A DNA stretch of 32,337 bases from Lachnospiraceae bacterium (GTDB lineage: Bacteria > Bacillota > Clostridia > Lachnospirales > Anaerotignaceae): contig JAQVIB010000003.1 in the NCBI GenBank assembly GCA_028695945.1, positions 1-32,337 of the forward strand. Reading direction: 5' to 3'. Positions 1-8,670 of this stretch are shown one piece after another. Position 1 is the first letter of the stretch. The number at the start of each line of letters is the position of its first letter. The position numbers and the translations under genes were made by a program. The notes beneath the pieces were generated by a model. The model did not search any database. It saw nothing but the letters and a program-made list of their open reading frames with translations, and was not told where the DNA came from.

Positions 1-1
1 A

Positions 2-1687
2 CCGCTGTTGTTTATATTAGTAATGGCAGTTGCCATAATTATAAACATGGGAAGTAATATAATTTTTGGCACAATATCATTTTTTACCTTCAGCACGGCA
101 GCTATTTTGCAATTGGCTGTATCTATGGACTATTCAATATTTTTACTACATACATTTACCGCAAACAAAAATGCAGGTATGGATATTAAAGAGGCAATGG
201 AAAAGGCACTGCATGAGTCATCAAGCTCTATTTTTGCCAGTGGTGCAACTACAATAGTGGGCTTTTTAGCCATTGCACTTATGAAGTTTACAGTAGGTAA
301 GGACGTTGGTTTTGTACTTACAAAAGGTATTATTGTAAGTCTTGCAACGGTAATGCTTTTAATGCCGTCTTTAATTATCCGTTTTAACGATAGAATAGAA
401 AAATATGAACATAAGCCATTTTTTCCTAGTTTTGACGGACTTGCAAATGCAATGTACAAAATAAGAACTATTGTAGTAGTGGTTGCTGTTATTATGGCAT
501 TGCCAACTTACGTTGGGCAGGGAATGAACCATTTCCTTTACGGTGATGATGCCTTGGGTGCAGGCCCTGGTACCACTGTTTACGAGGATACAAAAAGGAT
601 AGATGATATTTTTGGCAAAAGCAATGTTATATTAGCCATAGTGCCAAACGGTTCCATTGTTAAAGAAAGAGAACTGACTGATGAGTTGGATGATTTGGAC
701 TTTACAAGCTATGCTCTTTCTCTTAGCGGAACACTTCCAGAAGGAATTCCAGAGGATTTTTTGCCACATGATATTGTAAAGGAACTTCGTACAGATAACT
801 ACGCAAGAATTATAGTTTCTATGGAAACGGCACAGGAAAGTGAATTTGCCTTTGAATGTAGCCAGAAGGTTGAAGCTATTGTTAATAAATATTACCCAGA
901 AGATGCCTATGTAATTGGTATGACACCAACAACTATAGATATAAGAGATATTTTAACCAAGGATTATAACTATGTAAGCATACTTTCTATGATTGGGGTT
1001 GCTTTGGTTGTAGCAATAACCTTTGGTTCGGCAGTAATGCCTTTATTGGTTATTATACCTATTGAGGTAGCAATTTACTTGAACATGACTATACCATACG
1101 TAATTGGAAGCACCATGCTTTACATAGGATATATAATAGTTAGCTGTTTACAGTTAGGAGCAACAATAGACTATTCCATTTTGTTAACCAACAACTATCT
1201 TGATGCAAGAAAGAAAATGGAAAAGCAAGAGGCCGCAAAGGCGGCAATAAGCAAAAGTGCATTATCTGTTCTTACCTCTGGCTCTATACTTACGGTAGTT
1301 GGCTACGGATTGTATTTTACATCAACTATTCAAGGCATTTCACAAATTGGGCATTTGGTAGGTCGTGGAGCACTTCTTTCAATGATGCTTGTACTTTCAT
1401 TGTTGCCAGCGTTGCTTGCACTTTTTGATAAGACAATAGAGAAACAGCAAGCAAAAAGCATTGAAAGAAAGGCAAGGCACAAAGCTTTTGTGGATAATCA
1501 TTTTTCTGCAATAAAAGCTAAAACAAATTCACTGCAGATTACAGGAAAACCAAAACAGAAAACACCACTGCTAACAAGTGGGAAAAAACCACTGCTTCTT
1601 ACGGGTGGCAAAAAACCATCGTTGCTTATGGGTAAAAAGCAAAAACAGATAACAGCTAAGGGAGGAGAAAAAGATGAAACTTTATAA
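2..1687 (+). CDS. MMPL/RND family transporter, C-terminal part (5' truncated by window edge)
   Basis: Frame is open from the window edge; ORF-track start at 8 is an internal TTG. Multiple TM segments, GATTTIVGFLAI and TIDYSILLTNNYLDARKK motifs typical of MMPL; Lys-rich tail. Confidence 0.85.
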   Translation, partial: PLLFILVMAVAIIINMGSNIIFGTISFFTFSTAAILQLAVSMDYSIFLLHTFTANKNAGMDIKEAMEKALHESSSSIFASGATTIVGFLAIALMKFTVGKDVGFVLTKGIIVSLATVMLLMPSLIIRFNDRIEKYEHKPFFPSFDGLANAMYKIRTIVVVVAVIMALPTYVGQGMNHFLYGDDALGAGPGTTVYEDTKRIDDIFGKSNVILAIVPNGSIVKERELTDELDDLDFTSYALSLSGTLPEGIPEDFLPHDIVKELRTDNYARIIVSMETAQESEFAFECSQKVEAIVNKYYPEDAYVIGMTPTTIDIRDILTKDYNYVSILSMIGVALVVAITFGSAVMPLLVIIPIEVAIYLNMTIPYVIGSTMLYIGYIIVSCLQLGATIDYSILLTNNYLDARKKMEKQEAAKAAISKSALSVLTSGSILTVVGYGLYFTSTIQGISQIGHLVGRGALLSMMLVLSLLPALLALFDKTIEKQQAKSIERKARHKAFVDNHFSAIKAKTNSLQITGKPKQKTPLLTSGKKPLLLTGGKKPSLLMGKKQKQITAKGGEKDETL

Positions 1688-3899
1688 AAAGGAAACTGCC
1701 GTTTTAATGGCTTTAATTATAGCAGTATCCGCAGGAACTTCCTCGGCATATGCAGGAATGCCTGTGGCAACTGGTGACGAGGCGATGTATGTAAATTTAG
1801 ATTACTATGGAAAAGCGGAAAACGTAAGTGTTGTAAAAAGCTACAGCATGAACGGTACTAAGGAGGTTGTGGATTACGGCGATTACACCGACATAATTAA
1901 CATGACTAACTATGCTCAGCCAAAAACTGAGGACGGCAAGGTGAGTTTCAATTTTGATGAAAATGTTAAACGCTTCTATTTTGAAGGCAAAATGAAAAAC
2001 AATCAGGCAAATTTGCCTTGGAATTTTGATGTAACTTACAAACTGAACGGTGTGCCATTACAGGCTGATAAGCTGCCAGGTAAATCAGGGCTTGTGGAAA
2101 TTGAGATTCACGCTATTCCCAACCCTAACACTAATCCTTACTATAAAAACAACATGATATTACAAGTAGGTACAGCTGTAAATGCCGATGATATACTTAG
2201 CCTTGAAGCACCAGGAGCACAGATACAGTCACTGGGAAATAAAAAGGCAGTTTTGTTTATGGCAATGCCACAAGAGGAACAAACATTTATAATACGCATT
2301 GGCAGTGATGATTTTGAGTTTGCAGGGGTTGAAATGATGATGATTCCTGTTACCCTTTCACAAATGGAGGATATAAAGGAACTTAGAGAAACAAAGGAGA
2401 AAATTGAGGACTCTGCTGATGCAATGAGTGACAGCATGGATGTTATTTTAGATACATTAGATGGATTGCAAAATGGTTTTGCTTCCACAGTTACAGGGCT
2501 TAAAAGCCTTGATGAGGCAAGGGCAACCATAAGCAGTTCAAAAGGAAAGGTTTATGAAAGCGGAGATGTTGCCGCAGAAGATATTAAAGAATTTTCTGCC
2601 GCAATTGCACCACTTGTGCCACATATTGATAATTCTAAAACCATGTTAAATGAGGTGAATACCAGCCTTAACAAATCTGTTTCAACATTAAAAGAATTGA
2701 AACCACAGCTTAACGACCTTAGTGCAGCTTTGGAAAAAACCCAGACCGATGTTGACGGACTTAAAGCAATGGTTGAGGAAATGAAGGCAAACGAGAAGGA
2801 TAGAAAAGAATTATTTACTGAAGTGGTTTACCAAATGACATGCGTAAGCAAAGACATGGATGACCTTTATGACAATATGGATGACCTGGGTAAGGCAACG
2901 GATGACCTTTACGAACTTTTATGGGATTTACCACACATTGACAGTATTCCAATTGATACAACGGATATAAATCCAGCCGCTTTATCGGGTGCAGGTGTTT
3001 CGGATGTTGCAGGTGTATATATCACACTTTCAACCATACAAGGAAAGTTGAACGGAATTGCCAATGTTGTAAATGAAGACCTTGACGAGGTTAGCTCTAG
3101 TATTGAGGAGCTTAGAGGAAAAGCATACACCCTTACAAAACCTTTAAAAGACCTTACAACTACAGGTGCAAGTATTAGCAAAACAGGCGGAGACCTTACA
3201 GAAACCATGGCAAAGCTTACAAAGCTTACAGATAAATATATGACATCAGCAGATGACCACAGCGATGACATAGTTTCTCTTTTGGATAATGCCGACGAAA
3301 TTTGTGGAGTTGCAGGAAATGCAACGGATACATGCCAAACCCTTATAGATAACGTAGATGAGTTGAATGGAATTTTAAATGAGCATGAGGCGGGTATGGA
3401 GGAAACGGCTGGACAATGCAGTACCTTGCTTACAACCAGTGTAAAAAGTCTTGATGACACATATACTTTTGTTAAAGAATTTGAAGAAGTAGCAAAAACC
3501 AGTGGCAATTCTTTAGATATTGGAACACAGAAAACTATAACTGGCTTGATTTCAGCCTTGGAGGAGTCTATGACAGGTTTGGCACAGGCACCTGTATTGA
3601 AAAACTCAAAAGACAGTGTTAAAAACCTAATAGATGATGAATGGGATAAATTCAGCGAGGAAAAAAACGGGTTGCTAAACATTGATACCAGTGAAAGCCC
3701 TGTGTCATTTACTTCGTCTAAAAATACAGCACCAAAAAGCGTTCAGGTTATTGTTAGAACAAAGGAAATCACAAAAGATTCAGTGGAGTCGGACGTTGAC
3801 CTTGAGGCAATGAATGCAAAGGACAATGGAACTTTTTTTGGCAGAGTTGCAGGAATTTTCAAAAAAATTTGGAGCGGAATAACAGGAATTTTTAAATAA
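1674..3899 (+). CDS. Secreted, coiled-coil-rich hypothetical protein coupled to the MMPL gene
   Basis: N-terminal signal peptide (MKLYKKETAVLMALIIAVSAGTSSAYA), long central helical/coiled-coil region, RBS GGGAGGAG inside the MMPL end, 14-nt overlap with the upstream gene. Confidence 0.75.
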   Translation: MKLYKKETAVLMALIIAVSAGTSSAYAGMPVATGDEAMYVNLDYYGKAENVSVVKSYSMNGTKEVVDYGDYTDIINMTNYAQPKTEDGKVSFNFDENVKRFYFEGKMKNNQANLPWNFDVTYKLNGVPLQADKLPGKSGLVEIEIHAIPNPNTNPYYKNNMILQVGTAVNADDILSLEAPGAQIQSLGNKKAVLFMAMPQEEQTFIIRIGSDDFEFAGVEMMMIPVTLSQMEDIKELRETKEKIEDSADAMSDSMDVILDTLDGLQNGFASTVTGLKSLDEARATISSSKGKVYESGDVAAEDIKEFSAAIAPLVPHIDNSKTMLNEVNTSLNKSVSTLKELKPQLNDLSAALEKTQTDVDGLKAMVEEMKANEKDRKELFTEVVYQMTCVSKDMDDLYDNMDDLGKATDDLYELLWDLPHIDSIPIDTTDINPAALSGAGVSDVAGVYITLSTIQGKLNGIANVVNEDLDEVSSSIEELRGKAYTLTKPLKDLTTTGASISKTGGDLTETMAKLTKLTDKYMTSADDHSDDIVSLLDNADEICGVAGNATDTCQTLIDNVDELNGILNEHEAGMEETAGQCSTLLTTSVKSLDDTYTFVKEFEEVAKTSGNSLDIGTQKTITGLISALEESMTGLAQAPVLKNSKDSVKNLIDDEWDKFSEEKNGLLNIDTSESPVSFTSSKNTAPKSVQVIVRTKEITKDSVESDVDLEAMNAKDNGTFFGRVAGIFKKIWSGITGIFK

Positions 3900-3910
3900 T
3901 GGATAAAATA

Positions 3911-4108
3911 TTTTGGGCGTTGCCCAAACCCACTTGCTTTTTGAAAAAAGCAAGACCAAAACTTTCATTAAAACCGCATATACATGCGGTTTTAGATGGG
4001 TTAAGGTGGCAATGGCAAAGACGTGCCATCTGTCCCGCAGGGCAGTTTTGCAAAGCAAAGTGCTGACAGAAAACCTTTATTAGTGTTTGAGGGCTAAGCT
4101 CTCAAGGG
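3911..4108 (+). repeat. Interspersed multi-hairpin repeat, copy 1
   Basis: Consecutive inverted repeats TTTGGGC-GTT-GCCCAAA, CTTGCTTTTT-GA-AAAAAGCAAG, AAAACCGCAT-ATAC-ATGCGGTTTT, then a ~60-bp unit and TTGAGGG-CTAAG-CTCTCAA; similar to the element at 24697-25040. Confidence 0.85.
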
Positions 4109-4230
4109 TTTAGATGGGTTAAGGGTTTAATTTTGTATTAAATATGAGGGGTTTTAGGAATGAATAATTCTTAAAGCTCCAGTTTTTTTGTAGAAATTCA
4201 GGGCGTATTTAGTAAAAACACCGTATTTAC

Positions 4231-4258
4231 TGTACATTTTTAGAATAAGTGCTATACT
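4231..4258 (+). promoter_or_regulatory. Putative sigma-A promoter of capA-like gene
   Basis: TGTACA-16 bp-TATACT with extended -10 TGC; preceded by an AGTAAA/TTTACT inverted repeat. Confidence 0.45.
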
Positions 4259-4286
4259 TAAATTGCAATAAAAAGGAGAGATATAA

Positions 4287-5525
4287 ATGAAAAAATACCT
4301 TATTTATATATTGTTTATTTTGGCAGTGATATCTACCTTTGCCTTTAGTGGGTGCGGGAAAAGGAAAGTGCCTGTAAGTGCAACGCCACAGCCTGTTAAA
4401 GAGGAGGTTGTTCAGCAGGGAGAAGAATTGCCACCACCTAAAGAGGACGTAATTAAAAAAGCAAAGCTAACCGTAACAGGAGATTTAATGGTACATAGCT
4501 GGCAGTATAACGAGGCATATAATAAGGAAACAGGAGCTTATGATTTTTCCCATAATTTCAGTGAAATAAAGAAGTATTTTACTGAAAGTGACTTGGTTAT
4601 TGGAAATTTGGAAACTGTTTTTGCAGGGGAAGATAAAGGCATAAGCGACTACCCTAGTTTTAATACACCAGACTCCTTTGCCAAAGCATTGAAAGAGGCA
4701 GGTTTCAATTTGCTTACCACTGCAAACAATCACTGTATGGACAAGGGAACAGATGGGCTTAACCGAACCATTAAAGTTTTAGATGACCTTGGTATAGACC
4801 ATTTTGGAACATATTTAAGCAAAGAACAGAGAGATTCCATACTTGTTAAGGATGTAAATGGTATTAAAATTGCTTTCCTTTCATATACTTATGGCACAAA
4901 TGGGATACCTGTGTCATCAGAATACAGCGTTAACCGTATAGATGGCGGAAATATGGAGGCGGACATTAGCCGTGCTAAGGGTATGGCAGACCTTGTAGTT
5001 GTTATGCCACACATGGGAACTGAGTATGAAGAAACTGTTAGAGATGAATATAAGGCTTTGGCGGATAAAATGTTTGACGCAGGTGCAGATATAATTTTGG
5101 CAAGCCACCCACATGTGCTTCAGCCTATGGAATACAGAACGATAACAAATCCAGATGGAACAACAAGAGATGGCTTCATAATCTATTCTCTTGGGAATTG
5201 CATTTCATCACAAACTACACCGCCAAGAAACGCAGGTGTTATATTGAACCTTGAAATTCAACAGCTTAATGATGATAAGCCAGAGATTAAACAGGTAAGT
5301 GTAATACCTATATGGACTCAGTTTAGGAATGTTAAGGAAGAGGACCATTTTATAGTTCGAAGTGTTTACGATATGCTTAGCCTCAGTGATGATGAGCTTA
5401 AAGCTACAGTTAGGGCAAAAGATATAAAACGCCTAAAGGAAATACAGGTGCAGTCCACCAAAACCCTTTTAGGCTATGAAGTGCCTATAGAGGAAATTAA
5501 ACCAGAATATATATTTGAACGCTGA
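4287..5525 (+). CDS. CapA family (poly-gamma-glutamate synthesis-type) metallophosphatase-like lipoprotein
   Basis: Lipobox FSGC; TVTGDLMVH, VIGNLE, NLLTTANNHCMDKG, SHPHVLQ motifs of the CapA family; RBS AAAGGAGAG. Confidence 0.88.
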   Translation: MKKYLIYILFILAVISTFAFSGCGKRKVPVSATPQPVKEEVVQQGEELPPPKEDVIKKAKLTVTGDLMVHSWQYNEAYNKETGAYDFSHNFSEIKKYFTESDLVIGNLETVFAGEDKGISDYPSFNTPDSFAKALKEAGFNLLTTANNHCMDKGTDGLNRTIKVLDDLGIDHFGTYLSKEQRDSILVKDVNGIKIAFLSYTYGTNGIPVSSEYSVNRIDGGNMEADISRAKGMADLVVVMPHMGTEYEETVRDEYKALADKMFDAGADIILASHPHVLQPMEYRTITNPDGTTRDGFIIYSLGNCISSQTTPPRNAGVILNLEIQQLNDDKPEIKQVSVIPIWTQFRNVKEEDHFIVRSVYDMLSLSDDELKATVRAKDIKRLKEIQVQSTKTLLGYEVPIEEIKPEYIFER

Positions 5526-5638
5526 TATAAAATATTAAATAATAATTGTTATTGACTACTAGACATTTTTTATGGTTTGTGGTATAGTAAAGAAGTAACA
5601 GAAAATAATATTTTTTTACTTAAGAAGGAGTGAACAAT

Positions 5639-6019
5639 ATGAGCGAAACTAAGTTTTTTGTCTGTAAGCATTGTGGTAACTTAATTGGAATGATAGAGAA
5701 TTCTGGTGTACCTATTGTGTGTTGTGGTGAGAAAATGACCGAGCTTGTTGCGAATACTGTAGATGCTAGCCTTGAAAAACATACTCCAGTTGTTAATGTA
5801 AACGGTGACAAAGTTGAAGTTGTAGTTGGAAGTGTTGAACACCCAATGCTTGAAGAGCATTTCATTAAATGGATTTATCTTGAAACAAAGAAGGGCGGAC
5901 AAAGAAAAGCTCTTAAACCAGGTGAAGCACCTAAGGCAACATTTGTTGTTACCGATGATGAACCTGTAGCTGTTTATGCATACTGCAATTTGCATGGCTT
6001 ATGGAAAACTGTAATCTAA
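5639..6019 (+). CDS. dfx: Desulfoferrodoxin / superoxide reductase (two-iron type)
   Basis: CKHCGN...CC center I; EKHTPV, VEHPMLEEHFIKWI, YCNLHGLW center II ligands. ATG 5639 is preferred over GTG 5630 because AAGGAG ends at 5629. Confidence 0.93.
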   Translation: MSETKFFVCKHCGNLIGMIENSGVPIVCCGEKMTELVANTVDASLEKHTPVVNVNGDKVEVVVGSVEHPMLEEHFIKWIYLETKKGGQRKALKPGEAPKATFVVTDDEPVAVYAYCNLHGLWKTVI

Positions 6020-6064
6020 GAAAAGGCCTATTAACTTAAATCATGGCTTACTTAATCTAAAGAA

Positions 6065-6097
6065 AAAACCGTTGGGTAATTACCCAACGGTTTTTTA
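6065..6097 (+). terminator. Rho-independent terminator
   Basis: AAAACCGTTGGGTAATTACCCAACGGTTTTTT perfect stem plus T-run. Confidence 0.9.
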
Positions 6098-6135
6098 TAT
6101 GAATCCAATTCGCAGAAAGCACATTTTATGTATGT

Positions 6136-6165
6136 TTGAACAAACAGTAAAGACTATGGTATAAT
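6136..6165 (+). promoter_or_regulatory. Sigma-A promoter with extended -10
   Basis: TTGAAC-18 bp-TATAAT with TGG directly upstream of the -10. Confidence 0.7.
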
Positions 6166-6191
6166 AATATGAAAAGGAGGTTAATTATTTC

Positions 6192-6584
6192 ATGAACAAA
6201 AATAGAGTAGTTAGTTTTATTTTATTGTGTGCTTTAATTATATCTTTAGCAACAAATATTTACACGGCAACAACCCATAAAAATTATTCGGGCAATATAG
6301 TTGGTACGTATTGTTATGGAGAGGAAAAAGACAATGGTGAATACTTAACATTCCTAGACGATAAAACATACATTCATTATAAGCAATTTAGTGTTTTGGA
6401 TGAGGGGAATTACTTTGAAGATTATGAAAATATATATATTCTAAAGGCGAATGAACAATCAAATGAAACTAAAATTATTTTTATTGGAGATATGATATAT
6501 TATAATAATGCTGATAACGATATTAAGGTATACAAAAAAATATCAAATACACCAATGCTTATAAATATAAATAATAATCAATAA
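6192..6584 (+). CDS. Small membrane-anchored/secreted hypothetical protein
   Basis: RBS AAAGGAGG; N-terminal hydrophobic segment; own promoter and terminator. Confidence 0.65.
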   Translation: MNKNRVVSFILLCALIISLATNIYTATTHKNYSGNIVGTYCYGEEKDNGEYLTFLDDKTYIHYKQFSVLDEGNYFEDYENIYILKANEQSNETKIIFIGDMIYYNNADNDIKVYKKISNTPMLININNNQ

Positions 6585-6634
6585 ACAGAACAAAGGGCTA
6601 TCTATTGGCAAGTATAAAATAGAGACTTAAATTG

Positions 6635-6672
6635 AAAAAACCCACCAGCTAAGCTTAACTGGTGGGTTATAT
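6635..6672. terminator. Bidirectional terminator between convergent genes
   Basis: AACCCACCAG...CTGGTGGGTT stem, A-run on the left and T-rich on the right. Confidence 0.75.
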
Positions 6673-8012
6673 TATGCTAAAATTTTTTCTTCTTTTGGGT
6701 GTGTAACTTTGTAATATAAAAATAACGAAAGAAGAGTGGAACAAATATCAGCAGTTGGCTGTGCGTAAACCAAGCCATTAAGTCCAATTAATGCATTGGA
6801 TATTATAAGCACAGGCAAGAATATAATTCCCTGGCGAGATACAGATAAAATCATAGATGGTACAGCTTTGCCCATTGCCTGAAACGTATTAACCATGAGG
6901 AACAGACAGCCCATAAACGGAACAGAAACAATGTTTACCCGAAGAAACCCTGTACCTATGGCAATAACCTCAGCGTCCTTTAAAAAAGCACCAATGATAT
7001 AAGGGCTGGCAGAAAACATAAGTATTGTAAAAACAATGCCAATGGTTGTGCCTGCAATGCTTGTGGTACGAATTACACCATGCAGACGGGTATGATTTCC
7101 AGAAGCATAGTTATAGCCTATTAAAGGCTGAACACCCTGTGCAAGACCGATTAAAAGCATAACAGGCAACATAGTTGCTTTAGACACAATGCCTAAAGCG
7201 GCAACCACATTATCTCCATAGCTAGCGGCAAAATTGTTAAGAACTATGTTTGAAAAACTTATCAATATAGTGTTAAGTGAAGCAGGCAGTCCAATTGAAA
7301 ATATGTTTCTCATAATTTCGCCGCTTATTTTGCAATCGCTAGGCAGAACAGAAAGGTTCTTGCTTTTTTTAAGCATGTAAAAAATGTAGTAAAGCACAGA
7401 CACAATATTGGCAAAGATGGTTGCATATGCCGCACCAGCAACACCCATTTTTAAAGTCAAAATAAGTATAGGGTCTAATATTATGTTTATAACTGTGCCA
7501 AGCATCATGCCAAGCATTGCATTTTTTGCCGCACCCTCTGCCCTAATGGTTTGTCCAAGGGAAAAGCTTAGAATAACAAATGGTGCTCCGCCTATAATGA
7601 TTACAAGGTAGCTTTTTGCAAAATCGAAGGTTTTTTCGCTTGCACCAATAGCATTTAAAATTGGGTTTATTCCTAAAAGACCTGCAATTATGCAAAAAAT
7701 TCCTAATGCAAAAGCAGAGTAAAATGCCACGGAGCTTGCATTCATACATTGTTCAGTTCGTTTTTGACCAAGCAAGCGTGATATGTACGAGCCACCGCCA
7801 ATACCGAAAATACTGCCCAAAGACATAAGGCACATGAAAATAGGCATTGCAATGGTAACTGCCGCAACTTGGTTTGCATCTTTAAGCTGACCAACAAAAA
7901 AAGTGTCTGCAAGGTTGTAGATAATTGTAACAAGCATACCAAGCATAGTTGGCAGGGCTAGTTTTATAATTGCCTTTGGAATAGGCAGGTTTTCAAAAAT
8001 TTCGTTTTCCAT
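6672..8012 (-). CDS. MATE family efflux transporter
   Basis: IPKAIIKLALPTMLGMLVTIIYNLADTFFVGQL; 12-TM MATE pattern; RBS AGGAGG; 11 bp after the marR gene. Confidence 0.92.
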   Translation of the reverse strand: MENEIFENLPIPKAIIKLALPTMLGMLVTIIYNLADTFFVGQLKDANQVAAVTIAMPIFMCLMSLGSIFGIGGGSYISRLLGQKRTEQCMNASSVAFYSAFALGIFCIIAGLLGINPILNAIGASEKTFDFAKSYLVIIIGGAPFVILSFSLGQTIRAEGAAKNAMLGMMLGTVINIILDPILILTLKMGVAGAAYATIFANIVSVLYYIFYMLKKSKNLSVLPSDCKISGEIMRNIFSIGLPASLNTILISFSNIVLNNFAASYGDNVVAALGIVSKATMLPVMLLIGLAQGVQPLIGYNYASGNHTRLHGVIRTTSIAGTTIGIVFTILMFSASPYIIGAFLKDAEVIAIGTGFLRVNIVSVPFMGCLFLMVNTFQAMGKAVPSMILSVSRQGIIFLPVLIISNALIGLNGLVYAQPTADICSTLLSLFLYYKVTHPKEEKILA

Positions 8013-8023
8013 ATAAGTTCCTC

Positions 8024-8476
8024 CTAAGATGTTTGATTCTCCAAATTTTCAAGTCCACGTTGTAAAAGGTTTGCAAACATATCCTTTTCATCGTCACTCA
8101 TTCCCTCCACCAGCTTGTTTTCAATGGATTTTAGTACCTGTTTAATTTCAGGTATACTTTTTTGTGAAGTAGGCGTGAGTATAAGTTTTTTAATACGCCT
8201 ATCTTCTGGGCAACTTTCCCTTAAAATTAGCTCCTTTTTTTCAAGATTATTAAGAAGACTTGTAATAGACGAGCGTCTAATTTGAAAAACCTCTTCTAAT
8301 TCATTCTGAAAAACGTCTCTTACCGTGGATTTATCGTTGATGTAGCATAAAATTTTACCCTGCTGGTGGGTTACGTTTTTATGCTCTAAAGCAGCATCCA
8401 TCATTAAAAACATGTAGTTGGTTATTCTACGCATATATGCACCATACAAAAAGTTGTTGTCGCCGTCAGTAATCAT
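8024..8476 (-). CDS. MarR family transcriptional regulator
   Basis: Winged-helix region IRRSSITSLLNNLEKKELILRESCPEDRRIKKLILT. ATG at 8476 is preferred over 8482 from RBS spacing. Confidence 0.88.
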   Translation of the reverse strand: MITDGDNNFLYGAYMRRITNYMFLMMDAALEHKNVTHQQGKILCYINDKSTVRDVFQNELEEVFQIRRSSITSLLNNLEKKELILRESCPEDRRIKKLILTPTSQKSIPEIKQVLKSIENKLVEGMSDDEKDMFANLLQRGLENLENQTS

Positions 8477-8487
8477 GCCCATTCTCC

Positions 8488-8507
8488 TTTGTTAGAGTTC
8501 TAACAAA
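8488..8507. promoter_or_regulatory. Probable MarR operator palindrome
   Basis: TTTGTTAGA-GT-TCTAACAAA, perfect 9-bp arms, between -10 and RBS of the marR-MATE operon. Confidence 0.75.
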
Positions 8508-8512
8508 TGTTA

Positions 8513-8541
8513 AGTATAGTATTAAAAAATTTATTTGTCAA
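8513..8541 (-). promoter_or_regulatory. Sigma-A promoter of marR-MATE operon
   Basis: TTGACA-17 bp-TATACT on the minus strand. Confidence 0.85.
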
Positions 8542-8595
8542 GGGAAAATAGCCATATAAGTGCAGATTTATGGTAGATTAACTGTATATTTGCAA

Positions 8596-8632
8596 ATTAA
8601 AAATGCCCCGACCTATAGGTCAAGGCATTTAA
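8596..8632 (-). terminator. Rho-independent terminator of the 8671-10122 gene
   Basis: Minus strand AAATGCCTTGACC-TATA-GGTCGGGGCATTT followed by T-rich sequence. Confidence 0.8.
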
Positions 8633-8670
8633 TGTGTTGAGCTGAAACCAATTATGGGGTTAGACCAAGT

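Noticed and set aside
2909-3682. 257-aa antisense ORF
   Set aside because: Shadow of the well-supported coding strand with no RBS; Ser/Phe-rich composition expected from antisense.
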